Below, one piece after another: positions 1 through 5,782 of a stretch of 47,075 nucleotides of DNA (position 1 is its first letter; every line of letters starts with the position of its first letter). This DNA comes from a virus. The stretch lies in IMG/VR virus record IMGVR_UViG_3300019849_000036, positions 1-47,075 of that record. One strand, given 5' to 3'. Made by a program: the position numbers and the translations under genes. The notes beneath the pieces were generated by a model, which did no database searches, was not told the DNA's origin, and worked only from the letters and a program-made list of their open reading frames with translations.

Positions 1-1092
1 TCAGGCCAGCCTGCGCTTTCGTTGTTCAATTTGAACAACGGCCCCCTCTTGACATTCTGAAATGTCTATATCCAGCGCTGCAGCGGCCCCTGACAGATAG
101 TCTGGCGAGTAGCGTGCATAGTGCTTTTCGGTCACTTTTGTGCTGCTGTGGCCCATATACTGCGAGATCACCGACATGGGTACATTCGCCTCTGCCATCC
201 ATACACCTGCAGTATGTCGCAGCCAGTAGGGGCTGCATTCGATCTGGGCGCGCTTGGCAGCCGCATAGACACCTTTTTTGATACTGGCGATCCGGGAGGT
301 GCCGTCATAGGTGACCACATAGTCCCCCAGCTTTATCCTGTAGGCCTCCAGCAGCGCATCCCGGCACAGCCTGTTCATCGGCACGATGGCCCGGCCCTTG
401 GTGGCATGGACTTCCTCTGTCGGGTCCCAAAGGTTGATCTGGCCATTTACGCCGGCGTCAAAATCCACACGGTCCCAGGTCAGGCCCAATATGGCCCCTG
501 GCCGTGCTGCGGTGGTGACGGCCATGATGCAGAAGAGGCGCACATGCGGCGATACGCACCCCTTCAGCAGCTGGGCAAACATCGGCTTGGTCAGATAGTA
601 ATCCCGCGGTGGTGCCTTGCCGCAGTTGGGCACCTTCGGGGCCTTTCCGGATATCCAGGCATTGTCGAAGGCCATCTTGGCGCAGCGGCGCAGCAGGCTC
701 ATTTCATCCGACACCGTGGAGCGGCTGGCCCCGTCGCCGTCGATGCGCTGGCTGATATATTCGTATATCTCGCCTTCCTCGATGTCCTGCACCAGCAAGT
801 GCCCGAATTCGCCGCCGACATTCTTCCAGTGATAGGCATTGCGCTCATAGCTTTTGCCGCGCATTGTTAGGTCGGCTTTCACCCGCTCAAACACATCATT
901 GAAGGTCCAGGCATCGGTTTCCGGCTCTGCGCTGTGGCCCATTCGCCGCCAGGCGATGGCCGCCTGTATCCGCGCCTGGTCTTCGTCAGTATCAGTGACC
1001 GCAAGGCCCAGCGACTGACGCCGCCACTTGTCGCCGTCCTTCCAGATCAAGCCCCATTTGCCCCGGTATTGTTCAAGACGGTAATCAGTCAT
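1..1092 (-). CDS. int: Tyrosine recombinase (phage-type integrase)
   Basis: Site-specific recombinase that would integrate and excise the 16.4-kb element at a tRNA-Val gene. Catalytic residues can be read: Arg197 (TAARPGA), Lys232 (ATKGRA), Arg292 in YWLRHT, His315 in MGHSS, and nucleophile Tyr325 in KHYARY. The usual first His of the HxxR box is Tyr289 here. The N-terminal half (about 1-165) is the arm-binding and SAM-like core-binding region. At 363 aa it is full length. Its ATG overlaps the stop of the upstream gene (1085-1855) by 8 nt, so the two are probably translationally coupled. The last codons contain a palindrome that recurs near the right end of the element. The gene lies at the left end, next to the attL expected just outside the window. 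Confidence 0.95.
   Translation of the reverse strand: MTDYRLEQYRGKWGLIWKDGDKWRRQSLGLAVTDTDEDQARIQAAIAWRRMGHSAEPETDAWTFNDVFERVKADLTMRGKSYERNAYHWKNVGGEFGHLLVQDIEEGEIYEYISQRIDGDGASRSTVSDEMSLLRRCAKMAFDNAWISGKAPKVPNCGKAPPRDYYLTKPMFAQLLKGCVSPHVRLFCIMAVTTAARPGAILGLTWDRVDFDAGVNGQINLWDPTEEVHATKGRAIVPMNRLCRDALLEAYRIKLGDYVVTYDGTSRIASIKKGVYAAAKRAQIECSPYWLRHTAGVWMAEANVPMSVISQYMGHSSTKVTEKHYARYSPDYLSGAAAALDIDISECQEGAVVQIEQRKRRLA
21..39. repeat. Palindrome at left end, shared with both attR copies
   Basis: A perfect 19-bp palindrome with arms GTTGTTCAA and TTGAACAAC around one base, inside the end of the integrase gene. Near-identical palindromes (TTGTTCA / TGAACAA) stand at 16212-16228 and 17620-17636, exactly where the two 176-bp attR repeats begin. 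Presence at both ends of the element suggests an integrase or excisionase arm site; this is inference. Confidence 0.6.
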
Positions 1093-1855
1093 CGGACGTC
1101 TTTAAAAGCCAGTTGTCTAAGTCAATTTTGAATAAATCAGAGTAATTCTCGATAAGGTACTTATGTGCATCCGAGCGATATCGATCATTTATATGTAGTC
1201 GAGCTAGTATAGTAAAAAGATTGCGGAATATACGTAGATCAATAAGCTCCGTATCTTTATGTTTTTTCGGGGGTATGATTTCCTCCAATTTGTCACAGAA
1301 AATTTTAAAGTGTACCTCTTGTGCTAAATTTTCAGAAAAATAATCTATGTTTCCCTCAGCAGTATGTTCCTCGCTGGCTTCAAGTAGTGCTTTAACCGAC
1401 TTGGAATACACATAAATGAAGTCGGGCAACATGCTGTTAGCCGTAGACCTCTCTTCAATTCGCATGGTTTTTTCAAGCTCTAGAAGCGCAAATTCTTTCA
1501 TCAAGCCGTAGGACTCTGCGCCGACTAGGGTCTGAGTTAGCACTGTTTGCAGTGCTTGGGTCATTACCAGTCGTAAGTCTGAATTTCGATCATTTGTGAT
1601 AGCAAACTTGTCCGGGTCATAGTTCTCGAAATCCTTGAGCAGCCTCTCGTGAATACCAGCAAACTGCCGCAGAATATTTGAAAATTCCTGATCTCTGAAA
1701 AAGAGCTCAAGCCACATATCGTCTTGGAAGGAGCGCTCAAGGCGATATTCAGCCTCTTGGCTCAGTGATCGCCCATTTTCCTGGGCCTGGGTTTCCAAAA
1801 GCTCTCTGATCCTCTCTGTTGTTCTGAAGCCTATTGAAACTCTTTTTCCTGCCAT
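1085..1855 (-). CDS. Ribbon-helix-helix (Arc-like) N-terminal domain protein, element regulator candidate
   Basis: The first 45 residues (MAGKRVSIGFRTTERIRELL, then a second helix with NGRSLSQEAEYRLERSF) look like an Arc/MetJ-type ribbon-helix-helix DNA-binding unit. The remaining 210 residues are helical, AT-rich in coding, and unrecognised. I start it at 1855, not at the longest ORF start (1894), because GGAGG lies 6 nt upstream of the ATG at 1855. It is divergent from the HTH gene at 1971, with a strong palindrome between them, and it is followed directly by int. The arrangement fits a regulator of the element's early genes or of excision. It has no S24 or CI-like features. Confidence 0.75.
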   Translation of the reverse strand: MAGKRVSIGFRTTERIRELLETQAQENGRSLSQEAEYRLERSFQDDMWLELFFRDQEFSNILRQFAGIHERLLKDFENYDPDKFAITNDRNSDLRLVMTQALQTVLTQTLVGAESYGLMKEFALLELEKTMRIEERSTANSMLPDFIYVYSKSVKALLEASEEHTAEGNIDYFSENLAQEVHFKIFCDKLEEIIPPKKHKDTELIDLRIFRNLFTILARLHINDRYRSDAHKYLIENYSDLFKIDLDNWLLKTSDD

Positions 1856-1910
1856 AAGCACCTCCATAAACCGATTTACTGCTTGAGAAATCATATGTCA
1901 TTAAAAAATG

Positions 1911-1944
1911 TTGACACACGTATAAACATTATGAATGTTCATAC
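1911..1944. promoter_or_regulatory. Divergent control region with a 25-bp imperfect palindrome
   Basis: The palindrome at 1920-1944 has arms GTATAAACATT and AATGTTCATAC around ATG, with one mismatch in 11. A TTGACA hexamer lies just left of it at 1911-1916. I could not place a convincing -10 at the right distance, so the promoter itself is uncertain. Position between the divergent RHH gene and the AlpA-like gene makes this the obvious operator for one of them. Confidence 0.6.
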
Positions 1945-1970
1945 CGGTAAAAACATCGAGAGAGGTCTTT

Positions 1971-2177
1971 ATGACAATACCTATTCCCAAAACACCAGAT
2001 GGGCGCACAACGCAGGCAGGTGCTGCCCAGTATCTTGGCCTTTCAAGGCCGCAACTGTCCAAACTACACCGCGCTGGTAAAGGCCCCGCCCGTGTTCAGC
2101 TTGGCCGCCGTGTCTATTACTTCATCAAGGATCTTGACGAGTATATCGCCAAGTGCCGCGTCACGTCGGAGGGCTAA
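1971..2177 (+). CDS. AlpA/excisionase-like MerR-type HTH protein
   Basis: A 68-aa basic protein. Residues about 13-60 form a winged-helix pattern: QAGAAQYLGLSRPQLSKLHR, then a wing with RVQLGRRVYYFIKDLDEYI. This is the AlpA/Xis-type layout found next to integrases in prophages and satellites, where such proteins drive excision or early transcription. The start at 1971 is chosen because AGAGAGG lies 6-12 nt upstream; the longer frame from 1935 has no such site. It is first in the rightward early operon, 3 nt before the next gene. Confidence 0.8.
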   Translation: MTIPIPKTPDGRTTQAGAAQYLGLSRPQLSKLHRAGKGPARVQLGRRVYYFIKDLDEYIAKCRVTSEG

Positions 2178-2180
2178 GAT

Positions 2181-2390
2181 ATGGGCGATAAGATTGCTCT
2201 GACCGGTGCAAAGGCTATTGCACTCTTTTTGTTTGGGGGTGACAGCCCGAAAGAGGTGCGACGTATCTATGCGCTCAGTGAACGTGGGCATATTCAGACC
2301 TGTCGCCATACAGGTCGTCTGATTGTCACCGATTCAGAACTTTTAGAACTACGATCGCTTGTTGATGAGCACGCGCTTTATCACGCATGA
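2181..2390 (+). CDS. Small early protein with an HTH-like pattern, function unknown
   Basis: A 69-aa protein with GGAGGG upstream of its ATG. The stretch SPKEVRRIYALSERGHIQTC followed by RLIVTDSELLEL resembles the DNA-recognition fold of small MerR/AlpA-like phage proteins, so it may be a second small regulator. It sits in one operon with the AlpA-like gene. No family is recognised with certainty. Confidence 0.65.
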   Translation: MGDKIALTGAKAIALFLFGGDSPKEVRRIYALSERGHIQTCRHTGRLIVTDSELLELRSLVDEHALYHA

Positions 2391-2407
2391 CCAGAAAGGA
2401 CTAAATC

Positions 2408-2707
2408 ATGGAAGAACACGACGGGCCTACTGTGGGCCAACTTCTGAACATTACCAGCCAGATGCATGTACGGATATCTGAGCGCACCGGTGATCTTGGT
2501 GATATCGCCCTCGACATCGATGGCGCTTCAAAACTTGTTCAGCTGTTGAATGATACCCAGGCGGATCCTGATATGGGTGCGCAATTACATCTTATTGCAG
2601 GATCGCTTGCCAAGCTGGCCAGTTCGCTTCAGCGGCTGGAAGGTGAGTTTCAGGATACGTGCCGAGAGGTCACCAGTCGCCTGCAACATGCCTATGCAGA
2701 TGCCTAA
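2408..2707 (+). CDS. Hypothetical early protein
   Basis: A 99-aa acidic protein with AAAGGA 11 nt before the ATG. It is predicted helical throughout (for example QLHLIAGSLAKLASSLQRLE), with no cysteines in a metal pattern and no membrane segment. It is not recognised. Its position between small regulators and the replication gene suggests an early-region accessory gene. A stable hairpin follows the stop codon. Confidence 0.65.
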   Translation: MEEHDGPTVGQLLNITSQMHVRISERTGDLGDIALDIDGASKLVQLLNDTQADPDMGAQLHLIAGSLAKLASSLQRLEGEFQDTCREVTSRLQHAYADA

Positions 2708-2713
2708 ATGAAA

Positions 2714-2743
2714 AGGCGTCAGATGTTGCCGCACCTGACGCCT
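2714..2743 (+). terminator. Strong hairpin after early gene, attenuator or processing site
   Basis: Perfect 9-bp arms AGGCGTCAG and CTGACGCCT with a 12-nt loop, 7 nt after the stop of the 2408-2707 gene. There is no T-run, so it is not a classical intrinsic terminator. It may instead act in mRNA stability or partial termination before the next gene at 2783. Confidence 0.45.
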
Positions 2744-2782
2744 CGTATCGATCTAATCTTATAGACCAAAGGAAATCTAACA

Positions 2783-3268
2783 ATGACACATCAAACACCA
2801 GATATCAAAGACCTTTCGATTGATGACGTTCTCTCGTCAGACCTGCTTTGCGATTTTGAGAGTACCGTACAGGAAATGGGAGCGGTCCTTGGTATTCAAG
2901 AAATGACATCTGACATCCTCTGGGATGAGATGATGTCACTCGAAAAACGCCTGGGTATGGGACGGGAAATTCTCAGCTGGTCCAAGTCCTGTGTTGAAAA
3001 GGATGTTTTCCTGCGCGGTCTGTTACATGATTACAGAAGAAAGCTCGAGGCGCTAGATCCTTATATCCGCCTACTATATTGGCATGTGCGTGACCATCAG
3101 GGTGCGGGGAAGGCAGCTAGTACTGATCCTTCGCAGGTATTAGAACGCGGCGGTAATCGTTATATTTTCAAGCCTGCGCCTGGCGAGCATAACGATCCAG
3201 AGGAAACAACAGCATTTGGCGTTGATGGGAATCCGTTGGATGCCAATCACCACTGGAACCAAAGCTAA
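2783..3268 (+). CDS. Hypothetical early protein
   Basis: A 161-aa acidic protein with AAAGGA 11 nt before its ATG. Mostly helical up to about residue 110, then a polar, probably disordered tail (KPAPGEHNDPEETT). No catalytic motif is recognised. It lies between a hairpin and the replication initiator gene and is probably part of the same early transcript. Confidence 0.65.
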   Translation: MTHQTPDIKDLSIDDVLSSDLLCDFESTVQEMGAVLGIQEMTSDILWDEMMSLEKRLGMGREILSWSKSCVEKDVFLRGLLHDYRRKLEALDPYIRLLYWHVRDHQGAGKAASTDPSQVLERGGNRYIFKPAPGEHNDPEETTAFGVDGNPLDANHHWNQS

Positions 3269-3315
3269 GCAGCTACTCTTTTCGACAAGTAAATCAATTT
3301 CAGGGGGTAGCTGTT

Positions 3316-4320
3316 GTGGGCCGTAAAGTTACTGCAAAAGGGCGAAATAAGTATAATCGCTTCGTAAAGCTTGACAGGTACTTCCTGAAATCTGCCGCCT
3401 ATCGTTCGCTTAGCACCGACGCAAGAGCGCTCTACACAGAACTTAAAATGCGCTTCAATGGCAGCAATAATGGTGACATTGCGATGAGCAATCGTGATGC
3501 ACAGCAAGCCATAAATCTGAGCGCAAAACCTGTCACCAGAGCCTTCAATGAACTTGAGAAGAAGGGCTTTATAAAGCGGTCACGGGAGGGCCTTTTCACT
3601 ACGCGTATGGCCACAACCTGGACACTGACAGAAGAGAGTTACAACGGTCGAGACGCTACGAAAGAGTATATGCGTTGGCAAAATTCCGGCCCTGAAAACG
3701 AGAAAAAAAAACAGAACATAGTGGTCGAATCGACCACGTATGGTGGTCAATCTGACCACGATGGTGGTCAAAACGACTACGAGAAAAAAGGAAAAAACAG
3801 CCTCATGGTGGTCGAAATGACCACCAACAGCGATTTTCTTGGTGGTCGAATTGACCACACATATAATATACCACCTACTAGGGGTGAAAGTGTACCGCCA
3901 TCCGCAGCTGACGATACGGAGCCCGCGTTTCCATTCCTTGATGATGACGTTCCGATACAGGAGCCGTTTCCAGTCGTCAGGTTTGAACAATTGATCGTCA
4001 GCCAAACAGGTGCTGACCTGGAAACAGTCCGAAGGCTTATCGCCATGTCCAAGACGGATCGGCCACACCTTCTCGAGGACCTAGAGCGCGGGGACATTTC
4101 GGTCAGCGACGCAGCAAACCACATCCTCGCAAACTTCACGGAAATTCTTCGGCGTGAAGCGATTAATCTTACAGATCGGCGTTTCGGCGTATATTCAAAC
4201 AACAAGCTGGCTGAAATGATCCACGTGAGTGCGGGAGCACTCTCAAATTTCAAGGGCGGCAGGAAAGCCATATCCATGGCAGCGCTAATGCGGCTGTATG
4301 CCTATGCTTCAGATCAATGA
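3316..4320 (+). CDS. Replication initiator-like protein with origin iterons inside its gene
   Basis: A 334-aa protein. Residues about 15-100 form a winged-helix domain (KSAAYRSLSTDARALYTELK, then SNRDAQQAINLSAKPVTRAF and ELEKKGFI), as in phage and plasmid replication initiators. The middle (about 115-200) is a low-complexity region encoded by five palindromic repeats. The C-terminus carries a second HTH (KLAEMIHVSAGALSNFKGGR). The start is GTG at 3316 with GGGGG upstream. As in lambda O, the origin probably lies inside the coding sequence. It is the only replication-type gene in the element. Confidence 0.75.
   Translation: MGRKVTAKGRNKYNRFVKLDRYFLKSAAYRSLSTDARALYTELKMRFNGSNNGDIAMSNRDAQQAINLSAKPVTRAFNELEKKGFIKRSREGLFTTRMATTWTLTEESYNGRDATKEYMRWQNSGPENEKKKQNIVVESTTYGGQSDHDGGQNDYEKKGKNSLMVVEMTTNSDFLGGRIDHTYNIPPTRGESVPPSAADDTEPAFPFLDDDVPIQEPFPVVRFEQLIVSQTGADLETVRRLIAMSKTDRPHLLEDLERGDISVSDAANHILANFTEILRREAINLTDRRFGVYSNNKLAEMIHVSAGALSNFKGGRKAISMAALMRLYAYASDQ
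3721..3858. repeat. Five palindromic iterons, putative replication origin
   Basis: Five 17-bp units with GTGGTC and GACCAC arms around 5 variable bases, at 3721-3737, 3743-3759, 3764-3780 (one mismatch in the right arm), 3808-3824 and 3842-3858. The first three are spaced 22 and 21 bp, about two helical turns; A-rich DNA lies between the third and fourth. All are inside the initiator gene, in the part that encodes a weakly constrained linker. This matches the lambda-type origin layout and is the probable ori of the element. Confidence 0.75.
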
Positions 4321-4617
4321 CTGGATCGCTCGGCCTCGTGTGTCCCAACCTGGGACAGACCATTTGGCATGAACACCCCGGATCGTCCGGGCCTTACCCG
4401 TCTCCTTGGCAAGCTGAAATTGCTCAGGGTTATCAGCAGCCCACATGGCTGCGGTGCGGTCGTGATCTTCCAATTTTGCTCCGGCAAGTTGCCGGGGCAC
4501 ATTGTCTTCAATCCATTGTCCGAATTGCTCATCACTCGGAAATAAGGCGCGACCTTCATTCAGGGCGGCAGCGCGGTCGTGGCTCTCGGGCGTGAATGGC
4601 AAGTTGCCAGACACCAC
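4309..4617 (-). CDS. Hypothetical protein, convergent to the initiator, possibly a decayed gene
   Basis: A 102-aa frame that reads like real protein: FPSDEQFGQWIEDNV, DHDRTAAMWAADNPEQF and TIRGVHAKW resemble a compact helical domain seen in phage accessory proteins, but I cannot name it. It overlaps the initiator stop by 12 bp. Upstream, another reading frame (about 4640-4720) also looks coding (LSRQLQELHELQAEEI). The gene may therefore be a frameshifted remnant of a longer one. Confidence 0.45.
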   Translation of the reverse strand: MVSGNLPFTPESHDRAAALNEGRALFPSDEQFGQWIEDNVPRQLAGAKLEDHDRTAAMWAADNPEQFQLAKETGKARTIRGVHAKWSVPGWDTRGRAIQSLI

Positions 4618-4620
4618 TCC

Positions 4621-4641
4621 TTTCCGCCAAGTTGGCGGAAA
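4621..4641. promoter_or_regulatory. Perfect 21-bp palindrome upstream of the structural operon
   Basis: Arms TTTCCGCCAA and TTGGCGGAAA around a single G, about 140 bp before the tail-tube gene. It may be the operator or activator site of the rightward structural operon, or part of the decayed reverse-strand gene. Three near-copies of TGTAATTC (about 4672-4695) follow. The only weak promoter-like match nearby is TTGACG at about 4695, without a good -10. Confidence 0.4.
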
Positions 4642-4777
4642 CCCAGTGTCAAATAGGCTATCTCCTCAGCCTGTAATTCGTGTAATTCCTGTAATTGACG
4701 GGAAAGGTCGGGAAACACCGATACGCGAGCGCACCCGTCATGCATGGTGACTTCAGAATATATTTTGGAGGTCAGCC

Positions 4778-5185
4778 ATGTCAGATGGTTCAAAATTTCT
4801 TATTCGGACCGAGGTCGATAGCATCGCGAATACCGTTGTTGCAGGCCTGATCAGCAACGGATTTACCCGAAGCCGCGAGACGGTTGATATCACCAACAGC
4901 GACAGTGGCCGCAACCGCGAACTATTGCCAGGCGGTGGCACTCAGTCTGCGACCATCAGCGGCAGCGGGATCTATTCCAGCGATGCCAGCAGCGAGGAAA
5001 TGCAGAACCGGATGAATTCGGGATCCATCGATGCCTACACGGTTGTTGACGTGAATTCCGGCGACGAATGGTCGGGGTTGTTTCAGCTGACCCAGCTTGA
5101 ACTGACGGGCGAGGTGAACGGTGCCCTGACCTTCAACCTGACGCTGGAGAGCAGCGGCGCAATCACCTTCACGCCTGGCGCGTAG
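4778..5185 (+). CDS. Major tail (tube) protein, TP901-1 family
   Basis: A 135-aa protein that would polymerise into the tail tube. It shows the family pattern of a beta-rich core with GSGIYSSD in the middle and the C-terminal strand pair LTGEVNGALTFNLTLESSG. The tail tube protein of the other cluster (35767-36171) has the same layout (SGSGVFVSD; MTGEHNGEVTYSLSLESAG), so the two are homologous. GGAGG stands upstream of the ATG. It is the first gene of the structural operon, which is unusual: head genes come later. Confidence 0.85.
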   Translation: MSDGSKFLIRTEVDSIANTVVAGLISNGFTRSRETVDITNSDSGRNRELLPGGGTQSATISGSGIYSSDASSEEMQNRMNSGSIDAYTVVDVNSGDEWSGLFQLTQLELTGEVNGALTFNLTLESSGAITFTPGA

Positions 5186-5204
5186 GTTTTAGAAAGGCGG
5201 ACAC

Positions 5205-5585
5205 ATGACCAAGACACCAACTAACAACACCGCAGGTGATCAGACATCTGGTTACGGCATCATCACCCTGAGCGGCGTGGACTACCATCTGAAGCTGAGC
5301 TTTAAAGCGCTGATGCAAATTCAGGACGGGGTGAAGCTGCCGATTTACCAGGTTATCGAACAGCGCTTGGCGCTGGGTGATATTGAGGTGGCGGCGCGCT
5401 GTTTCACGCATATGGCAGAGGCCGGGGGCAACCATGTCACACTCTACAAGGCGGGTGATTTGATCCTGGAGAATGATCCGCTGGAGGTTGTCGAGCAGAT
5501 CATTGCCATCATGGTGAGTGCGCTTGGGGGCGCTGGCGACGGAAAAAAGCCGAAAGCGGCAGCGAAGACGAAGACGCCGGACTGA
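5205..5585 (+). CDS. Tail assembly chaperone, G-like product (GTA gp10-type)
   Basis: A 126-aa protein. After an unstructured start, residues about 18-100 (GIITLSGVDYHLKLSFKALM) match the GTA-family tail assembly chaperone placed between the tail tube and tape measure genes. The C-terminus is Lys/Ala-rich (KKPKAAAKTKTPD). The end of the gene contains a -1 slippery heptamer; slippage would append the T-like domain. Together they would coat the tape measure protein during tail assembly. Confidence 0.85.
   Translation: MTKTPTNNTAGDQTSGYGIITLSGVDYHLKLSFKALMQIQDGVKLPIYQVIEQRLALGDIEVAARCFTHMAEAGGNHVTLYKAGDLILENDPLEVVEQIIAIMVSALGGAGDGKKPKAAAKTKTPD
5543..5549 (+). promoter_or_regulatory. Probable -1 ribosomal frameshift site (A AAA AAG)
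   Basis: The zero frame of the chaperone gene reads GGA AAA AAG, giving the classical X XXY YYZ heptamer used by dnaX. A slip by -1 continues at 5549 in a frame open to 5782, with no stop. The conserved part of the downstream domain (DWRALRRAAGAMGWTP) begins before any ATG in that frame, which favours frameshifting over independent initiation. Confidence 0.75.
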
Positions 5586-5782
5586 TTGACTGGCGCGCGC
5601 TGCGCCGGGCAGCAGGGGCGATGGGCTGGACACCACATGACCTTATGGCTGCAACCCCCGCCGAGTTTACAGATTTTTACCACGGGTGGGCAGTGGCGAC
5701 CGGACGCATGCAAGAGCCAGGGGTTACAGCAGATCAGGTGGACAGCTTGCGGGCTGCGATGGCGGAAGGGGCTGAACAATGA
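5549..5782 (+). CDS. Tail assembly chaperone, T-like extension made by -1 frameshift
   Basis: A 77-codon segment with no start codon of its own before residue 25. Joined to the first 115 codons from 5205 it makes a 192-aa G-T-like fusion. The core (DWRALRRAAGAMGWTPHDLM, then TPAEFTDFYHGW) resembles the small rcc01693-type protein that follows gp10 in GTA clusters. The stop overlaps the tape measure start by 3 nt. An internal ATG at 5621 with AGGGG upstream could also give a shorter product, but it would lack the front of the conserved domain. Confidence 0.7.
   Translation, partial: AESGSEDEDAGLIDWRALRRAAGAMGWTPHDLMAATPAEFTDFYHGWAVATGRMQEPGVTADQVDSLRAAMAEGAEQ

Noticed and set aside
121-870. 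249-codon frame antisense to the integrase
   Set aside because: The integrase has all catalytic residues on the other strand; this frame is its shadow.
3721-3858. CRISPR array
   Set aside because: The repeats are short palindromes with spacings of 4-28 bp inside a gene, fitting iterons, not repeat-spacer units.
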